From Achromobacter sp. RTa (GTDB lineage: Bacteria; Pseudomonadota; Gammaproteobacteria; Burkholderiales; Burkholderiaceae_B): 64,000 nucleotides of DNA. Positions 7,760 through 16,811 of this stretch are shown one piece after another; the first letter of the stretch is position 1; every line of letters begins with the position of its first letter. A program made the translations under genes and the position numbers. A model generated the notes under the pieces. That model searched no databases. It saw nothing but the letters and a program-made list of their open reading frames with translations, and was not told the DNA's origin. Location: NCBI RefSeq assembly GCF_000757485.1, contig NZ_JPYO01000004.1, forward strand, positions 77,995-141,994, read 5' to 3'.

Positions 7760-8986
7760 ATGACCACTGCCCACCTCGACTTGCGTTTGTCCGACCGTCT
7801 CTCCTCGGCCAGCCCTTCGGCCACCGGCGCCGTCAGCGAACTGGCCCGCCGCCTGGCCAGCCAAGGCCGCTCCATCATCAGCCTGAGCGAAGGGGAACTG
7901 GATTTCGACACGCCCGCGCATATCCAGCACGCGGCGATCAAAGGGATCGTGGACGGTCATACCCGCTACACCGGCGTGGGCGGCTCGCCTGCCCTGAAAG
8001 CGGCGGTGGTGCGCAAGTTCACGCGCGACAACGGGCTCGACTACACGGAATCGGAAGTGATCGCGGCCACGGGCGCCAAGCAGATCCTGTTCAACGCGAT
8101 GCTGGCAACCATCAATCCCGGAGACGAGGCCATCATCGTGGCGCCGTTCTGGGTCTCCTACAGCGAGATGGTGAAAATCGCGGGCGGCGAACCCGTCATC
8201 GTCACTCCCGACGAAAGCCGGAACTTCAAGATCACGCCCGAGGAACTGGCTTCCCGGATCACGCCGCGCACGCGCTGGCTGATCCTGAACGCGCCCTGCA
8301 ACCCGTCGGGCGCGCTCTACTCGCGCGACGAACTGCGCGCCCTGGCGGACGTCGTCCGCCAGCATCCGCGGCTGATGGTGCTGTCGGACGACATCTACGA
8401 GAAGATCGTGTACGAGGGCGAATTCACCTCGTTCGTGCAGGCCGCGCCCGACATGCGCGAACGCACCCTCACCGTGAACGGGGTGTCCAAGACCTACGCC
8501 ATGACCGGGTGGCGCCTGGGATACGCGGGCGGACCTGCCTGGCTGATCAAGGGGCTGGAACTGCTGCAATCCCAAAGCACCAGCAACCCCTCGTCGGTCA
8601 GCCAGGTCGCGGCTGCGGCGGCTCTCGATGGCCCGCAGGAATTCCTGGACGGCTGGCGCGACCGGCTCCGCGCCCGCCGCGACATGGCCCTTTCCATCCT
8701 GCAGGAGGCCGCGCCCCTGCTGACCATCGCACGCCCGCCGGCGGCCTTCTATCTCTTCGCCAATTGCGCCGGCGCCATCGGCGCCCGGACGCCCAAGGGC
8801 GAGCGGATATCGACCGATTCGGATCTTGCCCGCTACCTGATCGAAGAGGCCGGAGTGGCCGTGGTCCCCGGCACTGCGTTCGGGCTGGCGCCCTACTTGC
8901 GGCTGGCGTTCGCGCTGTCCGACGAGCGCCTCAAGCTCGCCTGCCAGCAGATCGTCGCAGCCTGCGCGCTGCTCACCCGCGACTGA
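7760..8986 (+). CDS. PLP-dependent class I/II aminotransferase (aspartate aminotransferase-like)
   Basis: This 408-residue fold-type I PLP enzyme has YTGVGGSPALK, NAPCNPSGALYS, the PLP-binding Asp in LSDDIYEKIVYEG and the Schiff-base Lys244 in VSKTYAMTGWRLGY. A late Arg in LRLAFAL probably binds the substrate carboxylate. The start at 7760 gives the usual N-terminus; an upstream in-frame ATG at 7685 lies inside the operator. It is the first gene of the block, 29 bp before pxpB. It should move an amino group to or from a 2-oxo acid made by the pathway. Confidence 0.9.
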   Translation: MTTAHLDLRLSDRLSSASPSATGAVSELARRLASQGRSIISLSEGELDFDTPAHIQHAAIKGIVDGHTRYTGVGGSPALKAAVVRKFTRDNGLDYTESEVIAATGAKQILFNAMLATINPGDEAIIVAPFWVSYSEMVKIAGGEPVIVTPDESRNFKITPEELASRITPRTRWLILNAPCNPSGALYSRDELRALADVVRQHPRLMVLSDDIYEKIVYEGEFTSFVQAAPDMRERTLTVNGVSKTYAMTGWRLGYAGGPAWLIKGLELLQSQSTSNPSSVSQVAAAAALDGPQEFLDGWRDRLRARRDMALSILQEAAPLLTIARPPAAFYLFANCAGAIGARTPKGERISTDSDLARYLIEEAGVAVVPGTAFGLAPYLRLAFALSDERLKLACQQIVAACALLTRD

Positions 8987-9015
8987 CAAGCATTGTGTTC
9001 CACACAGCCCCCTCC

Positions 9016-9738
9016 ATGCCCCCCGCAACGCTATCCAATGCGCGGATCGAGCCGGTCGGCGACCGTTGCCTGCTGATCCGCCTGGGAGAACAGGTCGACA
9101 TCGGGATCAGCCGGGCGGTGCACGCCGTTGCCGCCCTGCTCGCGGCCAGCAAGCCGCCCGGCGTGATCGACGTCGTGCCCGCTTTCACCACCGTCGCCGT
9201 GCACTTCCAGCCGTCGGCCTTCCCGAAAGGCGCGGAGCTTCCTTCCGCGCAACTGACGCGCCATCTCGAATCCCTGCTGGCGCAGGACCTGCCCGTGCTG
9301 TCCGCGGAGGGACGCGCCATCGAGATACCTGCCTGCTACGGCGGGGAGTTCGGGCCTGACCTGGAGGATGTCGCGCGGCATTGCGGCCTCGGCATCGACG
9401 AAACGATCGAGCTCCACAGCAGCGCGCCGGTCACGCTCTATGCGTTTTTCTTCTCGCCGGGCAATCCATTCGCCGGACCGCTCGATCCTCGCCTGAGCAT
9501 CGGCCGCCGCAGTTCGCCGCGCACCCGCGTGGAAGCCGGATCCGTGGCCATCGCCAACGGCCTGACTTCCATCTACCAGGACGCTTCGCCGGGCGGCTGG
9601 AATGTCATCGCCCGCACCCCCTGGAACCTGTTCGATGTGCGCCACCAGCCGCCGACGCGCCTGCGCCTGGGAGACCAGTTGAGGTTCAGGCCCATCACGC
9701 CCGACGAATTCCGGGATCTGCTGGAGCCGCGGCAATGA
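9016..9738 (+). CDS. pxpB: 5-oxoprolinase subunit B-like protein (AHS1/KipI family)
   Basis: The 240-residue AHS1-domain protein contains VGDRCLLIRLG, GVIDVVPAFTT, CYGGEFGPDLEDVA, LDPRLSIGRRSSPRTRV and PGGWNVIARTP. In E. coli PxpABC, subunits B and C form the ATP-using part that activates 5-oxoproline for PxpA. The usual GFxPGFPYL segment here reads FFSPGNPFA, a notable change in a conserved loop. The start is uncertain: there is no clear ribosome site, and a GTG at 8995 is possible. It overlaps pxpC by 4 bp (ATGA). Confidence 0.88.
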   Translation: MPPATLSNARIEPVGDRCLLIRLGEQVDIGISRAVHAVAALLAASKPPGVIDVVPAFTTVAVHFQPSAFPKGAELPSAQLTRHLESLLAQDLPVLSAEGRAIEIPACYGGEFGPDLEDVARHCGLGIDETIELHSSAPVTLYAFFFSPGNPFAGPLDPRLSIGRRSSPRTRVEAGSVAIANGLTSIYQDASPGGWNVIARTPWNLFDVRHQPPTRLRLGDQLRFRPITPDEFRDLLEPRQ

Positions 9739-10736
9739 GAACCATGCTTGTCGATCGCCCGGGCATGCTCAGCACCCTGCAGGATACGGGCCGCCTGGGG
9801 CACCAGCAGTACGGCGTGTCGGTCAACGGCCCGATGGACGAATGGTCGCATCGCGCCGCCAACGCGCTGGTCGGAAACCCGGAAAACGCTGCGGTGCTGG
9901 AATGCACGCTAAACGGCCCGCGCCTGTCCTTCTCCGAACACACGCTGATCGCCCTGTGCGGCGCTCCCATGGACGTGACCGCCGACGGGCAGCCCGTTCC
10001 CTACGGACGCGCGGTGCTGCTGCGCCGCGGGGTGGTATTGGACATCGGCGCGCGCACCGCCGGCGCGCGCCTGTACCTGGCCGTGCGGGGCGGCTTGGCG
10101 CCCGAGCCCGTGCTGGGCAGCCGCAGCACCAATGTGCGCGCCGGATTTGGCGGATTCCACGGCCGCCCGCTGCGCAAGGGCGACCACGTGCCGCTGAGCC
10201 CGCCGCGCCGGGGAGCCTCCGCGCTGCCCATCGAACGCCGGATGGTGCAAAGCGGCCTGCCCATGCTGACGGCGCTGCCCGTGGACATATCGCCGCCCGC
10301 AAGGCCCGACGGATTGCTGCGCTTCATCCCCGGCCCGCACTGGAACGCCTTCACGGACGCGGCCCGAGCGGACTTCGAACTCGGCCCCTACAAGGTAACG
10401 CCTCAGTCCGACCGCATGGGCATGCGCCTGCAAGGTCCGGCTCTGAAGCTCCAGAACGCGATGGAGCTGGTTTCGGAGGCCACCGTCTTCGGCACCGTAC
10501 AAGTCCCTCCCGACGGCCAGCCGATATTGCTGATGGCCGACCGACAGAGCGCCGGAGGCTATCCGAAGATCGGATACGTCGCCAGCGCCGATCTCCCACT
10601 GCTCGCCCAGGCCATGCCGGGCGACAACCTGCATTTCAAAGCCGTCTCGCAAGCCGAAGCCGAAAACGCCTGGCGGGACTTCGAAGAACGCTTGCAACAA
10701 CTGCGCCAAGCCGCCGCGCGGGCGTTGGAATCCTGA
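9735..10736 (+). CDS. pxpC: 5-oxoprolinase subunit C-like protein (AHS2/KipA family)
   Basis: The 333-residue AHS2 (biotin-dependent carboxyltransferase-like) protein has PGMLSTLQDTGRLGHQQYGV, GPMDEWSHRAANALVGNP, LECTLNGP and SDRMGMRLQGPAL. AHS2 is also the carboxyltransferase half-domain of urea carboxylase. It overlaps pxpB and lies 42 bp before pxpA. A biotin carboxylase and carrier are encoded 9-10 kb further on in the same direction. It could therefore act either as classical PxpC or as a split carboxyltransferase. Confidence 0.9.
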   Translation: MRTMLVDRPGMLSTLQDTGRLGHQQYGVSVNGPMDEWSHRAANALVGNPENAAVLECTLNGPRLSFSEHTLIALCGAPMDVTADGQPVPYGRAVLLRRGVVLDIGARTAGARLYLAVRGGLAPEPVLGSRSTNVRAGFGGFHGRPLRKGDHVPLSPPRRGASALPIERRMVQSGLPMLTALPVDISPPARPDGLLRFIPGPHWNAFTDAARADFELGPYKVTPQSDRMGMRLQGPALKLQNAMELVSEATVFGTVQVPPDGQPILLMADRQSAGGYPKIGYVASADLPLLAQAMPGDNLHFKAVSQAEAENAWRDFEERLQQLRQAAARALES

Positions 10737-10778
10737 CGCGCCGGTTCCCCCGCCCAGATGATCCCAGGAGAAACCACT

Positions 10779-11531
10779 ATGCCATCCATCGATATCAACT
10801 GCGACATGGGCGAGAGCTTCGGCCCCTGGGTCATGGGCCAGGACCTCGAACTGTTCGCTCACGTCACGTCCGCCAACATCGCCTGCGGCTTCCATGCCGG
10901 CGATCCCGACGTCATGCTCAAGACGGTGCGCGCCGCCATTGCGGCCAATGTCGCCATCGGCGCGCATCCGGGCCTGCCCGACCTGCAAGGGTTCGGCCGC
11001 CGGGCCATGGCGATGACGCCGGACGAAGTCTATGCGCTGGTGATCTACCAGGTGGGCGCGCTCGACGCCTTTGCCCGTTCCCAGGGGGGACGGCTGCACC
11101 ACGTCAAGACGCACGGCGCCCTCTACAACATGACCGCGCGCGACCCGGCGCTGGCGAACGCCGTCGCCCGCGCCGTCCATGACCTCGACCCCACGCTCCC
11201 GATCTACGTCGCCAATGCCGCGATCGCGCAGGCCGCCCGGGATTTCGGCCTGCCCACGGTATTCGAGGTGTACGCGGACCGCACCTACCAGGATGACGGC
11301 ACCCTCACTCCCCGCTCCATGCCCAACGCCATGATCGAGGACGTCGGCCAGGCCGTCGCCCAGGTCAAGCGCATGGTGAAGGAAGGCCTGGTGCGGTCGC
11401 TTTCCGGCAAGGACGTCCCCATCGCAGCCGACACCCTATGCATCCACGGCGACCAGCCCGGCGCCGTGCAGTTCGCAAGCCAGATCCGCACCGCCCTGGA
11501 GGCCGAGGGCATCGCGGTCAAGACCATCTGA
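10779..11531 (+). CDS. pxpA: 5-oxoprolinase subunit A-like protein (LamB/YcsF family)
   Basis: The 250-residue protein has all the LamB/YcsF signatures: INCDMGESFG, NIACGFHAGDP, IGAHPGLPD, VKTHGALYN and CIHGDQPGA. In PxpABC this subunit carries out ATP-driven ring opening of 5-oxoproline to glutamate. AGGAG lies 8 bases before the chosen ATG; an earlier ATG at 10758 lacks such a site. The B-C-A order and tight spacing match known pxp operons. The substrate here may differ from 5-oxoproline. Confidence 0.92.
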   Translation: MPSIDINCDMGESFGPWVMGQDLELFAHVTSANIACGFHAGDPDVMLKTVRAAIAANVAIGAHPGLPDLQGFGRRAMAMTPDEVYALVIYQVGALDAFARSQGGRLHHVKTHGALYNMTARDPALANAVARAVHDLDPTLPIYVANAAIAQAARDFGLPTVFEVYADRTYQDDGTLTPRSMPNAMIEDVGQAVAQVKRMVKEGLVRSLSGKDVPIAADTLCIHGDQPGAVQFASQIRTALEAEGIAVKTI

Positions 11532-11606
11532 CGACACGCAGCACCGGCCACACATCCCGTTCCTCCGGAAGGCGAAAGCCCCGCTCCCTCTAAAGGAAAC
11601 ACCCGC

Positions 11607-13208
11607 ATGTACTCCGTCCTGGCTACTCCATCCCTGGCCCCCTCCCGCGGCAAACGCTCCCTCGCGGCGCTGGCGTTCGCTGCCGCCCTCGCCTTCGCCG
11701 GCGGCGCGCAAGCGCAGACGCAAGGCGGCACGCTGCGCGCGATCGTCCAACCCGAGCCGCCCATGCTCATGCTGGGCCTGAACCAGCAAATTCCCACGCA
11801 ATATGTCGCGGGCAAGATCTACGAAAGCCTGCTGACCTGGACGCCCGCCCTGGAGCCCGCGCCCGGGCTCGCCAAATCGTGGTCGATCTCCGACGATGGC
11901 AAGGTCTACGTCTTCGAACTGCAATCCGGCGTCAAATGGCACGACGGCAAGCCCTTCACGGCCGACGACGTCGTGTTCTCCATCGATAAGTTCCTGCGCG
12001 AGGTGCATCCGCGGGCGCGCGTCATCATCAGCCAGTTCGTCGAATCGGTCACGGCGGTCAATCCGGAAAAGGTGGAGATCCGCCTGAAGCAGCCTTTCGC
12101 CCCGTTCCTGAAGGCGTTCGTCAGCGACAACATGCCGATGGTGCCCAAGCACATCTACGATGGCACGGACTACAAGACCAATCCGGCCAACCAGACGCCC
12201 ATCGGAACCGGCCCCTTCAAGCTGAAGGAATGGAAGCGAGGCTCCTACATCATCCTGGAGCGCAATGCCGACTACTGGCAAAAGGGCAAGCCTTACCTGA
12301 ACGAGATCGTCTTCAACGTCATCCCGGACGCCGCTTCGCGCGCCGTGGCGTTCGAGCGCGGCGACGTCCAGGTGCTGCGCAGCGGGGATGCCGACAGCGT
12401 CGACGTCCGCCGCCTGAAGGCTCTTCCGAACGTGCAGTACACCACTGCCGGCTGGGAGATGTTCTCGCCCCAGGCCTACATGCAGATGAACCAGCGGAAG
12501 CCGCCTTTCGACAACGTGCTGGTGCGCCGCGCGGTAATGGCCGCCATCAACCGGAAGTTCGTGGTCGACAACATCTTCTTTGGCCTGGGCAAGATTGCGA
12601 CCGGCCCCATTTCGTCGGGCACGCCGTTCTATGACGCCGACGTTCCGCCATACAAGTACGACTTGAAAGCCGCTCGCGCGCTGATCAAGGAATCCGGCGT
12701 GGACCTTTCCAAGACGCCTATCAAGATTCTCTCCTATCCCTACGGGGCGGTGTGGGACCGCCTGGGCGAATACACCCGCCAAAGCCTGGAGCAGGTTGGC
12801 TTCAAGGTGGAGATCGAGCCCGCCGACGCCGGGACGTGGTCCAAGCGCGTCTCCGACTTCGACTTCGACCTGACCTTCAGCTTCACCTCGCAGTACGGCG
12901 ATCCGGCGCTGGGCGTCTCCCGCCTCTACCTGGAGCGCAACATCGTCAAGGGCTCGGCCTTCGTCAATAACCAGGGCTACAAGAACCCGGCCGTCGATGC
13001 GCTCTGGGACAAGGCAGCCACCACCACCTCCAACGAAGAGCGCCAGAAGCTCTATGACGAGATCCAGCGCCAGCTGGTCGCGGAGGTGGCCAATGGCTAT
13101 CTGTTCGAGATCGAGAACCCCACGCTCTACAGCAGCAAGGTCCACAACCTCGTGAAGTCCGCCATCGGCCTGCACGACAACTTCGCGGACGTGTACCTGG
13201 ACAAGTAA
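11607..13208 (+). CDS. ABC transporter substrate-binding protein, dipeptide/oligopeptide family (SBP_bac_5)
   Basis: The 533-residue periplasmic protein has a signal peptide ending near AQA (residue ~35). The mature chain is of the DppA/OppA type (YVAGKIYESLLTW, LAKSWSISDDGKVYVFELQS, GVKWHDGKPFTADDVVFSI). It captures a solute for the two permeases and fused ATPase that follow. Its place inside the pxp/carboxylase block suggests that the ligand is the pathway substrate, perhaps a cyclic or modified dipeptide or a pyroglutamyl/ureido compound. A nested hairpin separates it from the permease gene. Confidence 0.93.
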   Translation: MYSVLATPSLAPSRGKRSLAALAFAAALAFAGGAQAQTQGGTLRAIVQPEPPMLMLGLNQQIPTQYVAGKIYESLLTWTPALEPAPGLAKSWSISDDGKVYVFELQSGVKWHDGKPFTADDVVFSIDKFLREVHPRARVIISQFVESVTAVNPEKVEIRLKQPFAPFLKAFVSDNMPMVPKHIYDGTDYKTNPANQTPIGTGPFKLKEWKRGSYIILERNADYWQKGKPYLNEIVFNVIPDAASRAVAFERGDVQVLRSGDADSVDVRRLKALPNVQYTTAGWEMFSPQAYMQMNQRKPPFDNVLVRRAVMAAINRKFVVDNIFFGLGKIATGPISSGTPFYDADVPPYKYDLKAARALIKESGVDLSKTPIKILSYPYGAVWDRLGEYTRQSLEQVGFKVEIEPADAGTWSKRVSDFDFDLTFSFTSQYGDPALGVSRLYLERNIVKGSAFVNNQGYKNPAVDALWDKAATTTSNEERQKLYDEIQRQLVAEVANGYLFEIENPTLYSSKVHNLVKSAIGLHDNFADVYLDK

Positions 13209-13223
13209 CAACCGGCAGCCGCG

Positions 13224-13255
13224 GGGTCCTGCGCCTGTCGCAGGGCTCGGGACCC
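13224..13255 (+). other. Intercistronic nested RNA hairpin after the binding-protein gene
   Basis: An inner stem CCTGCG/CGCAGG with a 5-base loop (13228-13244) is enclosed by GGGTCC/GGACCC arms out to 13255. There is no T-run. Such hairpins often protect the transcript of a binding protein from 3' decay and keep its level above that of the permeases. Confidence 0.55.
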
Positions 13256-13287
13256 TGAAGCGCCAGAACACCGTTGGAATCGAACGC

Positions 13288-14274
13288 ATGCAGAAATTGT
13301 CCTTCCTGGTCTCGCGCCTGGGCAAAGCCCTATTCGTCATCCTGGGCGTGGTGATCATCAACTTCATGCTGATCCGCATGGCGCCGGGCGATCCGGCCGC
13401 CGTGCTCGCGGGCGAGTCCGGATCCTCCGATCCGGCGTACGTCGAGCAATTGCGCCAGCAATTCGGCCTGGACAAGCCCGTCTACGTCCAGCTCGCCACC
13501 TACCTGAAGGGTGTGGCGCAGTTCGACCTCGGCTATTCCTATCGCGAGCGCCTTCCGGTCTTCGACCTGATCATGGACAGGCTGCCGGCGACGCTCCTGC
13601 TGATGGCCTGCGCTTTCATCTTCGCGCTGCTGTTCGGCGTGCTGTTCGGCATCGTCGCGTCGCGTTGCCGCTACCAGGGCAAGCATCCCTGGGTCGACAG
13701 CGCGCTGATGACGGCGTCCCTGCTGATCTACGCAACGCCGCAATTCTGGCTGGCGCTCCTTGCGATCATCTTCTTTTCGCTGCAACTGGGCTGGCTGCCG
13801 CCGTTCGGCATGGAGACGGTGGGCAGCGGCCTGGCCGGGTGGGCCCGGGTCAAGGACATCGCAACGCACCTCGTCCTTCCCACGGTCTCGCTGGGCTGCT
13901 TTTTCATGGCGGTCTACGCGCGCCTGACGCGCGCCTCGATGCTCGAAGTGCTGGGCATGGATTTCATCAAGACGGCGCGCGCGAAAGGCGTGCCCGTCAA
14001 CCAGATCATCCGCCACCACGCGCTGCGCAACGCCCTGCTGCCCGTCGTCACCTTCGCCGGAATCCAGCTGGGGCAGATGGCTGGCGGCGCGGTGCTGACC
14101 GAGACCGTCTTCGGCTGGCCCGGAATCGGACGGCTGATGTTCGACGCCCTGCTGCAGCGCGATTACCAGCTCCTGCTCGGCGTTTTCCTGATCACCTCGA
14201 CCATGGTCGTGGTGTTCAACCTGCTCCCCGATCTGATCTCCCGCTTCGTCGATCCGCGCACCCAGGAAACCTGA
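13288..14274 (+). CDS. ABC transporter permease, DppB type
   Basis: The 328-residue inner-membrane protein has about six helices and the DppB N-terminus (FVILGVVIINFMLIRMAPGD). The EAA loop reads TARAKGVPVNQIIRHHALRN, the contact with the ATPase. It pairs with the next permease, 10 bp downstream. Its length and layout are normal for the dipeptide/nickel family. Confidence 0.94.
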   Translation: MQKLSFLVSRLGKALFVILGVVIINFMLIRMAPGDPAAVLAGESGSSDPAYVEQLRQQFGLDKPVYVQLATYLKGVAQFDLGYSYRERLPVFDLIMDRLPATLLLMACAFIFALLFGVLFGIVASRCRYQGKHPWVDSALMTASLLIYATPQFWLALLAIIFFSLQLGWLPPFGMETVGSGLAGWARVKDIATHLVLPTVSLGCFFMAVYARLTRASMLEVLGMDFIKTARAKGVPVNQIIRHHALRNALLPVVTFAGIQLGQMAGGAVLTETVFGWPGIGRLMFDALLQRDYQLLLGVFLITSTMVVVFNLLPDLISRFVDPRTQET

Positions 14275-14284
14275 GAAACCCGCC

Positions 14285-15124
14285 ATGAAGAAATTCCTGA
14301 ACAGATTCCTTGCCAATCGCGGGGCCGCCGCGGGCACGCTCCTGCTGCTGATCGTCATCGCGGTGGGCGCCTCGGCGTCGGTCCTGTACGAAGAATCGCC
14401 GTGGATGATGGTGGCCCAGCCCCTCATCAAGCCCTTCACGGACCCCGCCTACATCCTGGGCACGGACATGCTGGGCCGCGACATCGCCGCGGGCCTGGCG
14501 TACGGCGCCCGCGTCTCCTTGATGATCGGCGTCATATCGACCCTGGTGGCGGTGTTCGTGGGCATTCTCGTGGGCGCGCTCGCCGGTTACTACGGGAAGT
14601 GGGTGGACGACGCCCTGATGCGCGCGACCGAATTCTTCCAGACCGTGCCGCAACTGGCGATGGCAATGGTGCTGGTGGCGATATTCAAGCCATCCCTCTA
14701 TTCGATTGTGGGCGCGATCGCGATGGTCTCGTGGCCTCCCGTCGCCCGCCTTGTGCGCGCCGAATTCATGACGCTCAAAACGCGCGAGTTCGTGCAGGCG
14801 GCCGTGGTGATAGGCCAGCGTCCCAGCCGCATCATCCTGACGCAGATCCTGCCCAATACGGCCTCGCCCATCATCGTCACGGCGTCGCTCATGACCGCCA
14901 CCGCCATCCTGACCGAATCGGCGCTGTCGTTCCTGGGCCTGGGCGACCGCAACCTCATGAGCTGGGGCTACATGATCGGCGCCGCGCGCACCATGCTGCG
15001 CGAGTCGCAATGGATGAGCCTCTGGCCGGGGCTGGCCATCATGTTGACCGTGCTGGCCATCAATCTGATCGGCGAGGGCCTCAACGACGCTCTCAACCCG
15101 CAACTTCGCAAGCGTGGAGCCTGA
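14285..15124 (+). CDS. ABC transporter permease, DppC type
   Basis: The 279-residue inner-membrane protein has the DppC-type entry motif (YILGTDMLGRDIAAGLAYGA). Its EAA loop (FVQAAVVIGQRPSRIILTQI) and C-terminal LSFLGLGDRNLMSWGYMI are typical. It forms the heterodimeric channel with the preceding gene. The stop lies just before the ATPase start. Confidence 0.94.
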   Translation: MKKFLNRFLANRGAAAGTLLLLIVIAVGASASVLYEESPWMMVAQPLIKPFTDPAYILGTDMLGRDIAAGLAYGARVSLMIGVISTLVAVFVGILVGALAGYYGKWVDDALMRATEFFQTVPQLAMAMVLVAIFKPSLYSIVGAIAMVSWPPVARLVRAEFMTLKTREFVQAAVVIGQRPSRIILTQILPNTASPIIVTASLMTATAILTESALSFLGLGDRNLMSWGYMIGAARTMLRESQWMSLWPGLAIMLTVLAINLIGEGLNDALNPQLRKRGA

Positions 15125-15128
15125 GCCC

Positions 15129-16811
15129 GTGACCAAGAACACTTTGCCCCCTTCCGATCTCCCCTTGCTCTCCATCAGGAACCTGAGCATCGCCCTGCCC
15201 GCCGGCGGCGACCGCGCCTACGCCGTCCGGGACATTTCCTACGACATCCACGCCGGCGAGATCCTGTGCATCGTCGGTGAATCCGGTTCCGGGAAGTCCA
15301 TGAGCGCCAATGCGATCATGGGCCTGCTTCCCCACTATCTCCGCCCCGAAAGCGGGCAGATCATGCTAGGCGGCCGCGACCTGCTGACGCAGGACGAAGA
15401 CGTCCTGCGCGGCATGCGCGGACGCGAAATGGCCATGATCTTCCAGGAGCCGCTGTCCGCGCTGAACCCGCTGCTGACCGTCGGCGAACAGATCGCGGAA
15501 GTCATGCGCGTGCATAACGCCTACCCGGGCGAAGCCAGGGAGCGGCGCGTGCTGGAGCTGCTGGAACTGGTGGGCCTGCCCGATCCCGCCGCCATCCGGC
15601 ATGCGTGGCCCTTCCGGCTGTCGGGAGGCCAGCGCCAGCGCGTGATGATCGCCATGGCGCTGGCCCTGGAACCCAAGCTTCTGATCGCCGACGAACCCAC
15701 CACGGCGCTGGACGTGACCACGCAGGCGCAGATCCTGGCGCTGATCGCGCGCATCCAGCGGGACAAGGGCATGGGCGTGATGTTCGTTACCCATGACTTC
15801 GGCGTCGTCGCGGAGATCGCCGACCGGGTCGCTGTGATGGAAAAGGGAATACTCGTGGAACAAGGCACGGCGGAACAGGTCTTGAACCGCCCGCAGCACC
15901 CCTATACCCGCAGGCTCATCGGCGCCGTCCCCCGGCAGCGCGCGTCGGCGTCCACGCGCCAGGCGCCCGCGGGCGGGCCGGTGCTGCAGGTCGAGAAACT
16001 CAACAAGACCTACGCCCTGGGCGGCGGCCTGTTCCGCAAAGGCCGCGTCGTCCACGCCGTCAACGACGTGAGTTTCACGGTCAGGCGCGGCGAAACCCTG
16101 GGCATCGTCGGCGAATCCGGCTCGGGCAAGTCCACCATCGGCAAGTGCCTGCTCAAGCTGCTGGACATCGACAGCGGCCAGATGCGCTTCGACGGCGAGG
16201 ACATCGCCCCCTTGTCCGAGGCGCAGTTCCGCCCCAAGCGGCGGAACATCCAGATGATCTTCCAGGATCCCTTCGCCTCATTGAATCCGCGGCACACGGT
16301 GGGCCGGATCCTCTGCGACGGCCCTCTCGCCAGCGGCGTTTCCCGCCAACAGGCCGAGAAGCGCGCCCGCGAACTGCTGCAACTGGTGGAATTGGATCCT
16401 TCCGCGTTCGACCGCTACCCCGGGGAGTTTTCCGGCGGCCAGCGCCAACGCGTCGGCATCGCGCGCGCCCTGGCGATGGAGCCGCGGCTGATCGTCGCCG
16501 ACGAATCCGTCTCCGCGCTGGACGTCTCGGTGCAGGCGCAGGTGCTCAAGCTGCTGCACGACGTGCAGCAGCGACTGCAACTGGCGCTGATCTTCATCAC
16601 CCACGACCTACGCGTGGCCGCGCAGATCTGCGACCACCTGCTGGTCATGCATCGCGGGCGGGTGGTCGAACAAGGCCCCCCGGCACAGATCTTCGATGCG
16701 CCCCAGGACGCCTATACGCGGCAGCTCATCGCAGCCATGCCTGGACGCGGCTGGGATCCCGGCGCCGCCATCCTCAACTCCGATTCCATGAACGACGCCT
16801 GCATCTCATGA
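15129..16811 (+). CDS. Fused ABC ATPase, DppD-DppF type (two nucleotide-binding domains)
   Basis: Two complete ATPase domains lie in one 560-residue chain. The first has GESGSGKSMS, LSGGQRQRVMIA and IADEPTTALDV. The second has GESGSGKSTI, FSGGQRQRVGIA and VADESVSALDV. A GTG start at 15129 is chosen because GGAG lies 9 bases upstream; GTG 15114 would overlap dppC. The 3' end overlaps the M20 gene by 4 bp. It powers the upstream permeases. Domain fusion is known in this family (GsiA-like). Confidence 0.93.
   Translation: MTKNTLPPSDLPLLSIRNLSIALPAGGDRAYAVRDISYDIHAGEILCIVGESGSGKSMSANAIMGLLPHYLRPESGQIMLGGRDLLTQDEDVLRGMRGREMAMIFQEPLSALNPLLTVGEQIAEVMRVHNAYPGEARERRVLELLELVGLPDPAAIRHAWPFRLSGGQRQRVMIAMALALEPKLLIADEPTTALDVTTQAQILALIARIQRDKGMGVMFVTHDFGVVAEIADRVAVMEKGILVEQGTAEQVLNRPQHPYTRRLIGAVPRQRASASTRQAPAGGPVLQVEKLNKTYALGGGLFRKGRVVHAVNDVSFTVRRGETLGIVGESGSGKSTIGKCLLKLLDIDSGQMRFDGEDIAPLSEAQFRPKRRNIQMIFQDPFASLNPRHTVGRILCDGPLASGVSRQQAEKRARELLQLVELDPSAFDRYPGEFSGGQRQRVGIARALAMEPRLIVADESVSALDVSVQAQVLKLLHDVQQRLQLALIFITHDLRVAAQICDHLLVMHRGRVVEQGPPAQIFDAPQDAYTRQLIAAMPGRGWDPGAAILNSDSMNDACIS

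Noticed and set aside
8509-10736. Longer open frames that would extend pxpB and pxpC upstream
   Set aside because: The upstream parts run through preceding genes in another frame. The family N-termini begin at 9016 and 9735.
9016-10736. KipI/KipA sporulation-kinase inhibitor role
   Set aside because: The organism type does not sporulate, and the neighbours are pxpA and metabolic genes.
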